A stretch of 64,000 nucleotides of DNA. It comes from Streptomyces angustmyceticus (lineage in GTDB: Bacteria; Actinomycetota; Actinomycetes; Streptomycetales; Streptomycetaceae). Below the pieces are notes generated by a model. It worked only from the letters and a program-made list of their open reading frames with translations. It did no database searches and had not been told where the DNA came from. The stretch spans positions 3,286,001 to 3,350,000 of the forward strand of contig NZ_CP082945.1 of the NCBI RefSeq assembly GCF_019933235.1, written 5' to 3'. Both the position numbers and the translations under genes were made by a program. Of the stretch, positions 43,667-52,412 are shown one piece after another (positions within the stretch are counted from its first letter, which is position 1; each line of letters opens with the position of its first letter).

Positions 43667-44665
43667 ATGAAGTACACGCAGCTCGGACGCACCGGACTCA
43701 AGGTCAGCCGACTCGTCCTCGGGACGATGAACTTCGGGCCCCAGACCGACGAGGCCGACAGCCACACCATCATGGACGCGGCGCAGGGCGCGGGCGTCAA
43801 CTTCTTCGACACCGCCAATGTCTACGGTTTCGGGGCCGACAAGGGCCGTACCGAGGAGATCGTCGGCAGCTGGTTCGCCAAGGGCGGCGGCCGGCGGGAC
43901 AAGACCGTGCTGGGCACCAAGGTGTACGCCAACATGGGGGTGGAGGGCGAGCGGGTCTGGCCCAACCACGACAAGCTCTCCGCGCTCAACATCAGGCGCT
44001 CGGTGGACGCCAGCCTCAAGCGGCTGGGCACCGACCACATCGACATCTACCAGTTCCACCACGTCGACCGGGACACGCCCTGGGACGAGATCTGGCAGGC
44101 CATCGACGTCCTCGTCCAGCAGGGCAAGATCCTCTACGCCGGGTCGTCCAACCACGCCGGCTGGCACATCGCCCGCGCCAACGAGGCGGCCGCCCGCCGC
44201 GGTTCACTGGGCCTGGTCAGCGAGCAGTGCCTCTACAACCTCGCCGAGCGGCGCGCCGAGATGGAGGTCATCCCGGCCGCCCAGGGCTACGGCCTGGGCG
44301 TCATCCCCTGGTCCCCGCTGCACGGCGGGCTGCTGGGCGGGGCGCTGCGCAAGGAGCGCGAGGGCGGCGCGGGCCGCTCCGGCGTCGGACGCTCGGCCGA
44401 CGCCCTCGCCAACTCCGCGATCCGGGCCCGGATCGAGTCCTACGAGGATCTGGTCGGCAAGCACGGCCTGGAGCCCGGCGAGGTCGCGCTGGCCTGGCTG
44501 CTGACCCGGCCCGGCGTCACCGGCCCGATCGTCGGCCCCCGCACGACGGACCAGCTCGCCTCCGCGCTGCGCGCCGTCGAGCTGACCCTCCCGGACGAGC
44601 TCCTCGCCTCGCTCGACGAGATCTTCCCCGGCCCCGGCCCGAGCCCGGAGTCCTTCGCCTGGTGA
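43667..44665 (+). CDS. aldo/keto reductase
   Basis: 332 aa, an NADPH-dependent oxidoreductase with a TIM barrel. The catalytic tetrad positions are present: Asp and Tyr in FFDTANVYGFGADKGRTEEI, Lys in VLGTKVYANM, and His in DIYQFHHVDRDTPWDEIWQA. NADP-binding segments near the C-terminus are VTGPIVGPRTTDQLASAL. It resembles the YajO/YhdN-type group acting on aldehydes and ketones. ATG 43667 starts the canonical MKYTQLGRTGLKVSRL. A strong 18-bp hairpin terminator begins 7 nt after the stop. Confidence 0.93.
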   Translation: MKYTQLGRTGLKVSRLVLGTMNFGPQTDEADSHTIMDAAQGAGVNFFDTANVYGFGADKGRTEEIVGSWFAKGGGRRDKTVLGTKVYANMGVEGERVWPNHDKLSALNIRRSVDASLKRLGTDHIDIYQFHHVDRDTPWDEIWQAIDVLVQQGKILYAGSSNHAGWHIARANEAAARRGSLGLVSEQCLYNLAERRAEMEVIPAAQGYGLGVIPWSPLHGGLLGGALRKEREGGAGRSGVGRSADALANSAIRARIESYEDLVGKHGLEPGEVALAWLLTRPGVTGPIVGPRTTDQLASALRAVELTLPDELLASLDEIFPGPGPSPESFAW

Positions 44666-44671
44666 ACGGCG

Positions 44672-44712
44672 CGAGCGCCCGGCGGCCGGTCGGACCGGCC
44701 GCCGGGCGCTCG
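44672..44712 (+). terminator. aldo/keto reductase terminator
   Basis: An 18-bp perfect stem (44672-44689 with 44695-44712) and a 5-nt loop begin 7 nt after the stop codon. On the other strand it also lies 20 nt past the 28-aa gene, so it may terminate both. Confidence 0.75.
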
Positions 44713-44731
44713 GCGGCGGCCACGGCATCAC

Positions 44732-44818
44732 TCAGTGCAGCGCCGACGCCACGACCACGACGATGAGCAGGACGGCGAGCAGGCCGGACATGATCCGGTT
44801 ACGGGTTTTGGGGTCCAC
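44732..44818 (-). CDS. 28-aa single-span membrane microprotein
   Basis: GTG 44818 opens a 28-codon frame: a basic start VDPKTRNRI, then one hydrophobic helix, MSGLLAVLLIVVVVASAL, and a stop. The upstream AAGGG is a modest ribosome-binding site. The positively charged N-terminus and single helix are a complete small membrane protein by design rather than a fragment. Similar tiny proteins are often missed in annotation. The function is unknown. It is transcribed away from thpR's stop and toward the shared terminator. Confidence 0.5.
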   Translation of the reverse strand: MDPKTRNRIMSGLLAVLLIVVVVASALH

Positions 44819-44891
44819 CCCTTGAGCGTAACCGGGGCGGCTCCGCGCGTTTCAGCGGCCCGTGCCCCGGGCGGCCGCCCGGCCCGGCCGG

Positions 44892-45461
44892 TCAGCGCCC
44901 CAGGGGCCAGGACCCCACCGTCTCGTAGCGGGGCTGCGCGCCCGCCGTCCCGGGGACGGGCGGATGGCTGCACACCAGGGCGAGGGAGCCGACCGTCCAG
45001 GGGGCGCCGGCGAAGTCCTTGAGGGCGGCCGCGTACGGGCGCAGGTCCAGGCCGGGGACGCGGTTGCGGGCGAGGGTGAGGTGGGGGGTGTACGGGCGGT
45101 GCTCCTCGTCCATGGCCACGCCGGCCCGGCGCGCCGCCGCCCCCGCCGCGCCCGCGAGGGTGCGCATGGCGGCCCGGTCGCCCTCGGCCCCGGCCCACAC
45201 CACCCGGTCCGAGAAGCGGCCGCCGCCGGCGATCCGCAGCTCGTAGGGGTCACGGCGGCCGGCCGCGCGGCCCAGCCGCTCGCGCAGGCCGGGGACGGTC
45301 TCCTCGGGCACCTCGCCGTAGAAGGCGAGGGTGAAGTGCCAGCTCTCCGGGCCGGTCCAGCGCAGCCGCCCGGCGGCCGGGAGCTGCTTCAACCGCGCGA
45401 CCTCGGCGGCCAGTTCCTCGATCGCGGGGGCCGGGGGCAGGACGGCGGCGAAGAGTCTCAT
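44892..45461 (-). CDS. thpR: RNA 2',3'-cyclic phosphodiesterase (LigT/2H family)
   Basis: 189 aa, the usual length of ThpR. The two catalytic HxTx motifs of the 2H phosphoesterase superfamily are both present: HFTLAFYG (near 42) and HLTLARNR (near 126). The N-terminus MRLFAAVLPP is typical. The family opens 2',3'-cyclic phosphates and was first seen as a tRNA 2'-5' ligase in E. coli. ATG 45461 is preferred over 45488 because the family begins at MRLF. It is a single gene with no operon partners. Confidence 0.92.
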   Translation of the reverse strand: MRLFAAVLPPAPAIEELAAEVARLKQLPAAGRLRWTGPESWHFTLAFYGEVPEETVPGLRERLGRAAGRRDPYELRIAGGGRFSDRVVWAGAEGDRAAMRTLAGAAGAAARRAGVAMDEEHRPYTPHLTLARNRVPGLDLRPYAAALKDFAGAPWTVGSLALVCSHPPVPGTAGAQPRYETVGSWPLGR

Positions 45462-45609
45462 GCGGTCAGTGTGGCGCAGGGCCCGCATCGTAGGGCGGAC
45501 CGCGCCGTACGGCGGACCGTGCCCGGAAGCGCGCCGGCCCGGCCCGGAGGGGTGAGAAACCGGGCCGGGCCGGGCCGGAGCGCGTCCCAGGGGCCAGGGC
45601 CCCGCCCCG

Positions 45610-47040
45610 TCACGCCGCCGGGGCCAGGTCCTTCTCCGCGGACGAAGCCGTGCCGGGCGTCCGGGGCACGAAGGCGACCAGCCGGCGGCCGCGGCGCAGG
45701 TCGATCCGGAGGCGCAGGCCGCCCACCCGGGCGAGGATGAGGCCGATGACGACCGCGGCCACCATGGAGACCAGGCCGCCCGTCAGGAAGCCGATCCGGG
45801 GGCCGAAGGCGTCGGTGACCCAGCCGACCACCGGGGCGCCCAGCGGGGTGCCGCCCACGAAGACCATCATGAACAGGCTCATCACCCGCCCGCGCATCAG
45901 CGGGTCGGTGGCCATCTGGATGCTCGAATTGGCGGTGACGTTGATCGTCAGGCCGACCATGCCGATCGGGGCGAGGAGCGCCGCGAAGACCCAGAACGAC
46001 GGGGCGAGCGCGGCCGTGATCTCCAGCGCGCCGAAGACGACCGCCGCGCCGACCAGCAGCCGCAGCCGGGAGCCGGCCCGGCGGGCCGCGAGCAGCGCGC
46101 CGATCAGCGAACCGGCCGCCATCAGCCCGTTGAACAGGGAGTATGTGCCGGCGCCCTGGTGGTAGACGTGGTAGACGAACGCGGTCAGCCAGATCGGGAA
46201 GTTGAAGCCGAAGGTCCCGATGAACCCGACCAGGACGATCGGCCAGATCAGGTCGGGGCGTCCCGACACGTACCGCAGGCCCTCCCGCAGCTGGCCCTTG
46301 CTGCGCGGGACCCGGTCGACCGGGTGGAGTTCCGCGGTCCGCATCATCAGCAGGCCGGCGACGGGGGCGATGAAGGAGAGGCCGTTGAGCAGGAAGGCCC
46401 AGCCGCTGCCGAAGGCCGTGATCAGGACACCGGCGACGGCGGGCCCGATCAGCCGCGCGGACTGGAAGTTGGCGGAGTTGAGGCTGACGGCGTTGCGCAG
46501 CTCGTCCTGGCCGACCATCTCGGAGACGAACGCCTGCCGGGAGGGGTTGTCGAGGACGGTGACCAGGCCGAGGACGAAGGCGACCAGGTAGACGTGCCAG
46601 ACCTGCACCTGGCCGCTGAGTGTGAGCACGGCGAGGGCGAGGCCGGTCAGGCCCATGGCGGACTGGGTGAACAGGAGCAGCTTGCGCTTGGCGAAGCGGT
46701 CGGCGATGACGCCGCCGTAGAGCCCGAAGAGCAGCATCGGCAGGAACTGCAGCGCGGTGGTGATGCCGACCGCGGCGGACGAGCCGGTGAGGCTCAGCAC
46801 CAGCCAGTCCTGGGCGATGCGCTGCATCCAGGTGCCCGTGTTGGACACCATCTGGCCGGTGGCGAAGAGGCGGTAGTTGCGTATACGGAGCGAGCTGAAC
46901 GTGCCCTTGCGCGGTGTGGCGGCGGGGCCTGCGGCGAGCGCCGGGGCGGTGCCCGGGGCGGTCGCGGTCGCGTCGTCGGTGACCGTGTCGTCGTGGGAGT
47001 TCGGTGCGGGGGCGGAGTGTGCTCCGGATCCCGTACTCAA
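45610..47040 (-). CDS. MFS transporter (MFS_3/EntS-like)
   Basis: 476 aa with 12 predicted transmembrane helices after a soluble Ala/Thr/Pro-rich N-terminus of about 45 residues. The MFS loop motif is YGGVIADRFAKRKLLLFTQS, and NPSRQAFVSEMVGQDELRNA with LNSANFQSARLIGPAVAGVL is characteristic of the MFS_3 group (siderophore or drug exporters such as EntS). The substrate is unknown. It lies 29 nt downstream of the MarR gene on the same strand, so it is probably the exporter controlled by that regulator. Confidence 0.92.
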   Translation of the reverse strand: MSTGSGAHSAPAPNSHDDTVTDDATATAPGTAPALAAGPAATPRKGTFSSLRIRNYRLFATGQMVSNTGTWMQRIAQDWLVLSLTGSSAAVGITTALQFLPMLLFGLYGGVIADRFAKRKLLLFTQSAMGLTGLALAVLTLSGQVQVWHVYLVAFVLGLVTVLDNPSRQAFVSEMVGQDELRNAVSLNSANFQSARLIGPAVAGVLITAFGSGWAFLLNGLSFIAPVAGLLMMRTAELHPVDRVPRSKGQLREGLRYVSGRPDLIWPIVLVGFIGTFGFNFPIWLTAFVYHVYHQGAGTYSLFNGLMAAGSLIGALLAARRAGSRLRLLVGAAVVFGALEITAALAPSFWVFAALLAPIGMVGLTINVTANSSIQMATDPLMRGRVMSLFMMVFVGGTPLGAPVVGWVTDAFGPRIGFLTGGLVSMVAAVVIGLILARVGGLRLRIDLRRGRRLVAFVPRTPGTASSAEKDLAPAA

Positions 47041-47068
47041 AGTGGGTTCGCCTCCTCGGCCTCGGGTT

Positions 47069-47533
47069 CTACAACTGTGCGAGCTTCTCCAGCACGGGCG
47101 CGGCGGCCCGCACCTTCGCCCACTCGTCCTCGTCCAGCCCGGAGGCCAGCTCGGCGAGCCAGGCGTTGCGCTTGCGGCGGCTCTCCTCGAGCATCGCCTC
47201 GGCCTGTTCGGTCTGCGTGACGACCTTCTGACGGCGGTCGTCGGGGTGCGGTTCGAGCCGGACCAGACCCTTGGCCTCCAGCATGGCCACGATGCGGGTC
47301 ATCGACGGCGGCTGCACGTGCTCCTTGCGGGCCAGCTCGCCGGGGGTGGCACTGCCGCAGCGGAACAGGGTGCCGAGCACCGACATCTCGGTGGGGCTCA
47401 GCGATTCGTCGACCCGCTGGTGCTTGAGTCGGCGCGACAGGCGCATCACGGCGGACCGCAGAGCGTTCACCGCGGCCGCGTCGTCTGGGGGCGCCTCCCC
47501 GCCTTCGGGCAGGGGGCGGGACAGTTCCGGCAT
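47069..47533 (-). CDS. MarR-family regulator
   Basis: 154 aa from ATG 47533. The winged HTH is central: LSPTEMSVLGTLFRCGSATP, ELARKEHVQPPSMTRIVAML and the wing LVRLEPHPDDRRQKVV. Flanking helices give the dimer. MarR proteins commonly repress an adjacent exporter and release on binding phenolic or drug ligands; here the MFS gene follows in the same direction. The start at 47533 is preferred to 47545 because TATGCT (minus strand, 47541-47546) ends 7 nt upstream, giving a leaderless mRNA. The inverted repeat CTTTC-TAAG-GAAAG at 47557-47570 is a candidate operator. Confidence 0.9.
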   Translation of the reverse strand: MPELSRPLPEGGEAPPDDAAAVNALRSAVMRLSRRLKHQRVDESLSPTEMSVLGTLFRCGSATPGELARKEHVQPPSMTRIVAMLEAKGLVRLEPHPDDRRQKVVTQTEQAEAMLEESRRKRNAWLAELASGLDEDEWAKVRAAAPVLEKLAQL

Positions 47534-47540
47534 GGTCTTT

Positions 47541-47546
47541 AGCATA
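47541..47546 (-). promoter_or_regulatory. -10 element of the MarR gene (leaderless)
   Basis: TATGCT on the minus strand ends 7 nt before ATG 47533. Confidence 0.45.
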
Positions 47547-47556
47547 ACTCATTACC

Positions 47557-47570
47557 CTTTCTAAGGAAAG
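47557..47570. promoter_or_regulatory. inverted repeat, candidate MarR operator
   Basis: CTTTC-TAAG-GAAAG lies in the spacer/-35 region of the MarR promoter, where binding would block transcription. Confidence 0.45.
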
Positions 47571-47663
47571 CCAAGGGGTGCCGCCCGTCGGGTATCACCC
47601 ATATGAGTGAGGACGCGGCGGAAAGTGACGCGCCTGACCGTGTACGGACGCGACCGTGTCCGC

Positions 47664-47855
47664 ATGGGATCGCGAGTGCTCAGCCTGCGCGTGGACGGGG
47701 AGTTGCTGGAGCGCATCCGGCAGCACGCCGCAAAACGCGGAATGAGCGTCCAGGACTATGTGGTCCGGACGCTCATCCGCGAGGACTTCGACGAGCGGTT
47801 CCAGTCCTCCGTCGACGAGACGGAGAAGCTGGGGATCCGCTGGCCAGCTACTTGA
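47664..47855 (+). CDS. small ribbon-helix-helix-like protein
   Basis: 63 aa from ATG 47664; an in-frame GTG at 47607 would give 82 aa. GSRVLSLRVDGELLERIRQH followed by AAKRGMSVQDYVVRTLIRED looks like a ribbon-helix-helix DNA-binding fold (beta strand, then two helices), with an acidic tail. There is no toxin partner beside it. It overlaps the stop of the convergent NCS2 gene by 8 nt. It is divergent from the MarR gene and could share its promoter region. Confidence 0.65.
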   Translation: MGSRVLSLRVDGELLERIRQHAAKRGMSVQDYVVRTLIREDFDERFQSSVDETEKLGIRWPAT

Positions 47856-49320
47856 CCCCCAGCGCCTGCTCGATCGGGTCCAGCAGGAAGTAGACCAGGA
47901 AGCAGAAGCCGACCGCGCTCAGCAGCCAGGGGACCTCCTTGATCCGGCCGGTCGCCGCGCGCAGCAGGATGAAGGCCAGGACGCCGATGCCGATGCCGTT
48001 GGTGATGCTGTAGGTGAACGGCATCGAGACCATCGTCAAGAACGCCGGGATGCCGATGGTGAAGTCGCCCCAGTCGATGTCCCGCACGTTCGAGGCCATG
48101 ATCAGGAAGCCGACGACCAGCAGCGCGGGCGTCGCGGCCTGCGACGGGACGACGGTCGCCAGCGGCGTGAAGACCAGCGCGAGCAGGAAGAGGCCGCCGG
48201 TCATCAGGTTCGCGAGCCCGGTGCGGGCGCCCTCGCCGACACCGGCCGTGGACTCCACGAAGCAGGTGTTGGCGGAGGCGGAGCCGAAGCCGCCGCCCGC
48301 GACCGCGATGCCGTCGACCATGAGGATCCGGCCCATGTTCGGCAGCTGGCCGGTCTCGTTGTCCAGCAGCCCGGCCTCCTCGCCGACGCCGATGATGGTG
48401 CCCATCGCGTCGAAGAAGCCGGAGAGCAGCACGGTGAAGACGAACAGGCAGCCGGTCAGCACGCCGACTTCCTTGAAGCCGCCGAAGAGGCTGATCTGCC
48501 CGATCAGACCGAAGTCCGGGGTGTCGACGATCTTGTGCGGGACGTTCGGGACCGCCAGGCCCCAGGCCGCGTCCGGGATCTCGACGAGGGCGTTGATGAC
48601 GATCGCGACGACGGCCATCGAGACCATCCCGATCAGGATCGCGCCCCTGACCTTCCGCACGATCAGCACGAACATCAGCGCCAGGCCGATGACGAAGACC
48701 AGCACCGGCCAGCCCTTGAGCTGCCCGCCCTGGCCCAGGCTCATCGGCACGGTGGTGTGCGCGGCGTCCGGGTTGCGCGTCACGAAGCCGGCGTCGACCA
48801 GGCCGATCAGCGAGATGAACAGGCCGATGCCGATGGCGATGGCCCGCCGCAGCCCGTTGGGGATCGCGTCCATCACCCGCTGCCGCAGGCCCGAGGCGAC
48901 CAGGACCATCAGGACCAGACCGGCGAGCACGACCATGCCCATCGCGTCCGGCCAGCTCATCTTGGGCGCGAGCTGCAGGGACACCACGGCGTTGATGCCC
49001 AGGCCCGCGGCGACGGCGATCGGGACGTTGCCGACGACGCCCATCAGCACCGTGCTCAGGCCGGCCATCAGCGCGGTGGCGGTGACCAGCTGGGCGTTGT
49101 CGAGGTGGTGGCCGAACTTGTCCACTCCGGCGCCGAGAATGATCGGGTTCAGCACGATGATGTAGGCCATCGCGAAGAACGTCGCCAGACCGCCGCGGAG
49201 CTCGCGGCCGACGGTCGACCCCCGCTCGGAGATCTTGAAGAAACGGTCGAGGCCGTTCTTGGGAGGCTTCGGCCCCGGGTTCTCCAGGGTGTCGACCGGC
49301 GTGGTGGCCGAGGGGGGCAT
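47848..49320 (-). CDS. NCS2-family (AzgA-like) purine permease
   Basis: 490 aa with about 12-14 transmembrane helices, of the adenine/hypoxanthine/guanine:H+ symporter group. Hallmarks are RGGLATFFAMAYIIVLNPII at the N-terminus, the VPIAVAAGLGINAVVSLQLA half-helix motif, FFDAMGTIIGVGEEAGLL and GGGFGSASANTCFVESTAGV. These are the AzgA/PbuG substrate-binding segments. It is a single gene with a roughly 290-bp upstream region. No purine riboswitch was recognised in that leader. It is convergent with the small RHH gene. Confidence 0.92.
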   Translation of the reverse strand: MPPSATTPVDTLENPGPKPPKNGLDRFFKISERGSTVGRELRGGLATFFAMAYIIVLNPIILGAGVDKFGHHLDNAQLVTATALMAGLSTVLMGVVGNVPIAVAAGLGINAVVSLQLAPKMSWPDAMGMVVLAGLVLMVLVASGLRQRVMDAIPNGLRRAIAIGIGLFISLIGLVDAGFVTRNPDAAHTTVPMSLGQGGQLKGWPVLVFVIGLALMFVLIVRKVRGAILIGMVSMAVVAIVINALVEIPDAAWGLAVPNVPHKIVDTPDFGLIGQISLFGGFKEVGVLTGCLFVFTVLLSGFFDAMGTIIGVGEEAGLLDNETGQLPNMGRILMVDGIAVAGGGFGSASANTCFVESTAGVGEGARTGLANLMTGGLFLLALVFTPLATVVPSQAATPALLVVGFLIMASNVRDIDWGDFTIGIPAFLTMVSMPFTYSITNGIGIGVLAFILLRAATGRIKEVPWLLSAVGFCFLVYFLLDPIEQALGVK

Positions 49321-49611
49321 GCGGGGACCTCAGTCGGACGGGCCTGAACAGGCGTGGGGGGCCGGAGGCCCGGAACACAAACAGAAGCGGAACATCTGGA
49401 TCAGGTTGGAGGAACAGACGATCCAATCCAGCCGTCTCCAGAAAGGTTCAGTATGAATAAACAAAGCACTGATCGCTATCTCCGCGCGTAGACACAAGGG
49501 GCGTACGGCCGGTCGGTCCACCTCGCGGCGCCCCGCCGCGTCCCCCGGCCACCCCCGCCCGGGCCCTGGCCACCCGCGGCCCCCGCGCCCCCTCCCCGTA
49601 AGCTGGCCACC
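49321..49611. other. leader/promoter region of the purine permease gene
   Basis: The 49440-49480 part is AT-rich for this genome and probably contains the minus-strand promoter. On the plus strand AAAGG then ATG 49454 opens a 12-codon frame (MNKQSTDRYLRA, stop 49490-49492). No product or partner can be assigned, and it may be chance. Confidence 0.35.
49599..49604 (+). promoter_or_regulatory. -10 element of the DUF2530 gene (leaderless)
   Basis: TAAGCT ends 7 nt before ATG 49612; no ribosome-binding site. Confidence 0.5.
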
Positions 49612-49884
49612 ATGTGGAAGAAGTCCGAACTGCGCGAGGCCCCGGCGCCTCTCGAAGGTCCCGTCGTCGGCACGGTCACCGGCGGCACCATCATCTGGTT
49701 CGTGCTCTTCCTCGGCCAGCTCCCCTTCTACGGCTGGTTCGCCGACCGCGGCCACGCCTGGTGGGTGTGGACCTGCCTGGCCGGCGGCGGCCTCGGGCTG
49801 GTGGGCATCTGGTACGTACGGGCGCGGGACGCCGCGATCAAGCGCGACGCGGCCGCGTCCGAGCGGCCCGCCGACCACGCCTGA
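49612..49884 (+). CDS. DUF2530 small membrane protein
   Basis: 90 aa with two transmembrane helices (VVGTVTGGTIIWFVLFLGQL and WWVWTCLAGGGLGLVGIWYV) and a short charged tail. The arrangement and the LPFYGWFADRGHAWWVW loop match DUF2530, an actinobacterial family of unknown role. It lies 68 nt upstream of the P-type ATPase gene on the same strand, though each appears to have its own leaderless promoter. Confidence 0.85.
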   Translation: MWKKSELREAPAPLEGPVVGTVTGGTIIWFVLFLGQLPFYGWFADRGHAWWVWTCLAGGGLGLVGIWYVRARDAAIKRDAAASERPADHA

Positions 49885-49939
49885 GACCCCGCCTCCCCGC
49901 CCGCCGGCCGTCCAGCGAGTGAAGTGCGCCGTCCGCCCG

Positions 49940-49945
49940 TAACGT
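49940..49945 (+). promoter_or_regulatory. -10 element of the P-type ATPase gene
   Basis: TAACGT ends 7 nt before ATG 49953. GAGGG inside this gap could also act as a ribosome-binding site from an upstream start. Confidence 0.45.
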
Positions 49946-49952
49946 CGAGGGC

Positions 49953-52367
49953 ATGACGGAGCGGGCGAGGGCCGGGACCGGGCACGCCGGGCCGGGCCGC
50001 GAGCCGGCCCCACGGGCCGCCCGGGAGCCGGCCGGCCCCGGACTGACCGCCGCCGAGGTCGCGGAGCGGGTCGCCCGGGGCGAGGTCAACGACGTCCCCG
50101 TACGGTCCTCCCGCTCGGCCGCCGAGATCGTCCGCGCCAACGTCTTCACCCGCTTCAACGCGATCATCGGCGTGCTCTTCGTGATCATCCTGATCGTCGG
50201 CCCGATCCAGGACGGCCTGTTCGGCTTCGTCATCGTCGCCAACACCGGCATCGGCATCGTCCAGGAGCTGCGCGCCAAGCGGACCCTGGACAGCCTGGCG
50301 GTCATCGGCGAGGCCCGGCCGACCGTCCGGCGCGACGGGGCCGCCGCCGAGATCCCCACCTCCGCCGTGGTCCTCGACGACGTCATCGAGCTCGGGCCCG
50401 GCGACAAGGTCATCGTCGACGGCGAGGTGCTGGAGAGCGCCGGCCTGGAGGTCGACGAGTCGCTGCTGACCGGCGAGGCCGACCCGGTCCTCAAGAAGCC
50501 CGGCGACGTGGCGATGTCCGGCAGCTTCGTCGTCGCGGGCGGCGGCGCCTTCACCGCCACCAAGGTCGGCCGGCAGGCGTACGCGGCCCAGCTCGCCGAG
50601 GAGGCCAGCCGCTTCACCCTGGTCCACTCCGAGCTGCGCAGCGGCATCAGCCGGATCCTCAAGTACGTGACCTGGATGATGATCCCGACCGCGATCGGTC
50701 TCGTCCTGAGCCATCTGCTCACCCTCGGCCTGCCGGGCGACGAGGCCATCCGCCGGATGGTCGCCGGCATCGTGCCGATGATCCCCGAGGGCCTGGTGCT
50801 GCTGACCTCCGTCGCCTTCGCGATCGGCGTCGTCCGGCTCGGCCGCAAGAAGTGCCTGGTCCAGGAGCTGCCCGCGATCGAGGGGCTGGCCCGGGTCGAT
50901 GTGGTGTGCCTGGACAAGACCGGCACGCTCACCGAGGGCGGGATGGACGTCAACGCCCTGCGGTCCCTCGACGGCGACCAGGCCCGGATCGCGCAGGTGC
51001 TGGGCGCGCTCGGGGCGAGCGACCCGCGGCCCAACGCCTCTCTCCGGGCGATCATCGAGGCGTATCCGGCGGACGGCGGCTGGCGCTGCGCCCGGTCCCT
51101 GCCGTTCTCCTCCGCCCGTAAATACAGCGGCGCCGCCCTCGACGGCCCGGACGGTGCGCGCAGCACCTGGCTGCTCGGCGCCCCGGACGTGCTGCTGCCG
51201 CCCGGCGACCCCCGCCTCGCGGAGACCGACGGCCTCAACGCCCAGGGCCTGCGCGTCCTGCTGCTGGCCCGCGCCGCACGGGAGCTGGACGACCCCGAGG
51301 TCGCCCGCGGCGTACGGCCCGCGGCCCTGGTCGTCCTGGAGCAGCGGCTGCGCCCGGACGCCCCCGACACCCTGCGCTACTTCGCGGAGCAGGGCGTCCG
51401 GGCCAAGGTGATCTCCGGCGACAACGCGGTGTCGGTGGGCGCGGTGGCCGGCAAGCTGGGACTGCCCGGCGCCGACGCCCCGGTGGACGCGCGCGACCTG
51501 CCCGGCGAGCGGGACGCGGGCGCGGGCGTGGTCGAACGGGCCGCGGTCTTCGGCCGGGTCACCCCGCGGCAGAAGCGCGAGATGGTCGCGGCCCTGCAGT
51601 CGCGCGGTCACACCGTCGCGATGACCGGCGACGGCGTCAACGACGTCCTCGCCCTCAAGGACGCCGACATCGGCGTCGCGATGGGCGCCGGTTCCGAGGC
51701 GACCCGCGCCGTCGCCCAGATCGTCCTGCTCGACAACAGCTTCGCGGCGCTGCCGTCGGTGGTCGCCGAGGGCCGCCGGGTCATCGGCAACATCACCCGC
51801 GTCGCCACCCTCTTCCTCACCAAGACCGTCTACTCCGTGCTGCTGGCGATCCTGGTGGCCTGCTGCCAGATCCCCTACCCGTACCTGCCGCGGCACCTGA
51901 CCCTGCTGTCCACCCTGACCATCGGCATCCCCGCGTTCTTCCTCGCCCTGGCCCCCAACAGGGAGCGCGCCCGGCCGCACTTCGTCCGCCGGGTGATGCG
52001 CTACGCGGTGCCCTCCGGCCTGATCACGGGCCTGGCCGCCTTCACCACCTACCTGCTCGCCCGCGGCTACTACAGCGGCCCCGGCGCCCTGCCCGCCGAG
52101 ACCAGCGCGGCCACCCTGACGCTGTTCCTCACCGCCATGTGGGTCCTGGCGATCATCGCCCGCCCCTACACCTGGTGGCGGATCGCCCTGGTCCTGGCCA
52201 TGGGCGTGGCCTTCGTCGCCGTCCTCGCCACCCCTTGGCTGCAGACGTTCTTCGACCTGCGCCTGGTCGGGACGACCATGCCGTGGACGGCCGTCGCCAT
52301 CGCGGTCGTGGCGGCCGTGCTCCTGGAACTCACCTGGCGCCTGGTGTCCCGGCGCTTCCCGGCCTGA
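49953..52367 (+). CDS. cation-translocating P-type ATPase (HAD-IC)
   Basis: 804 aa. The actuator domain has ESLLTGE-type sequence (EVDESLLTGEADPV), the M4 motif is VPMIPEGLVLLTSVAFAIGV (PEGL, as in Ca2+/Mg2+-type rather than CPx heavy-metal pumps), the phosphorylation site is CLDKTGTLTEGG with the catalytic Asp near 320, and the hinge is MTGDGVNDVLALKDADIGVAMG near 555-575. About eight to ten transmembrane helices; there is no N-terminal metal-binding CxxC domain. The transported ion is not certain. Two His-rich membrane microproteins follow within 320 nt, a possible but unproven functional link. Confidence 0.92.
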   Translation: MTERARAGTGHAGPGREPAPRAAREPAGPGLTAAEVAERVARGEVNDVPVRSSRSAAEIVRANVFTRFNAIIGVLFVIILIVGPIQDGLFGFVIVANTGIGIVQELRAKRTLDSLAVIGEARPTVRRDGAAAEIPTSAVVLDDVIELGPGDKVIVDGEVLESAGLEVDESLLTGEADPVLKKPGDVAMSGSFVVAGGGAFTATKVGRQAYAAQLAEEASRFTLVHSELRSGISRILKYVTWMMIPTAIGLVLSHLLTLGLPGDEAIRRMVAGIVPMIPEGLVLLTSVAFAIGVVRLGRKKCLVQELPAIEGLARVDVVCLDKTGTLTEGGMDVNALRSLDGDQARIAQVLGALGASDPRPNASLRAIIEAYPADGGWRCARSLPFSSARKYSGAALDGPDGARSTWLLGAPDVLLPPGDPRLAETDGLNAQGLRVLLLARAARELDDPEVARGVRPAALVVLEQRLRPDAPDTLRYFAEQGVRAKVISGDNAVSVGAVAGKLGLPGADAPVDARDLPGERDAGAGVVERAAVFGRVTPRQKREMVAALQSRGHTVAMTGDGVNDVLALKDADIGVAMGAGSEATRAVAQIVLLDNSFAALPSVVAEGRRVIGNITRVATLFLTKTVYSVLLAILVACCQIPYPYLPRHLTLLSTLTIGIPAFFLALAPNRERARPHFVRRVMRYAVPSGLITGLAAFTTYLLARGYYSGPGALPAETSAATLTLFLTAMWVLAIIARPYTWWRIALVLAMGVAFVAVLATPWLQTFFDLRLVGTTMPWTAVAIAVVAAVLLELTWRLVSRRFPA

Positions 52368-52398
52368 CCCCCGGCCGAGGGCACCGCCCCGACTCCCC

Positions 52399-52404
52399 TA
52401 GAGT
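52399..52404 (+). promoter_or_regulatory. -10 element of His-rich microprotein 1
   Basis: TAGAGT ends 8 nt before ATG 52413; same spacing as in the paralogue. Confidence 0.45.
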
Positions 52405-52412
52405 CCGTGCCC

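Noticed and set aside
47603..47893. Frame overlapping the small RHH gene (ATG 47603)
   Set aside because: It reads Arg/Pro/Ala-rich sequence with no fold; the other frame gives a recognisable ribbon-helix-helix.
49321..49611. Purine riboswitch before the NCS2 permease
   Set aside because: No conserved purine-aptamer core or P1 pairing seen, so no claim is made.
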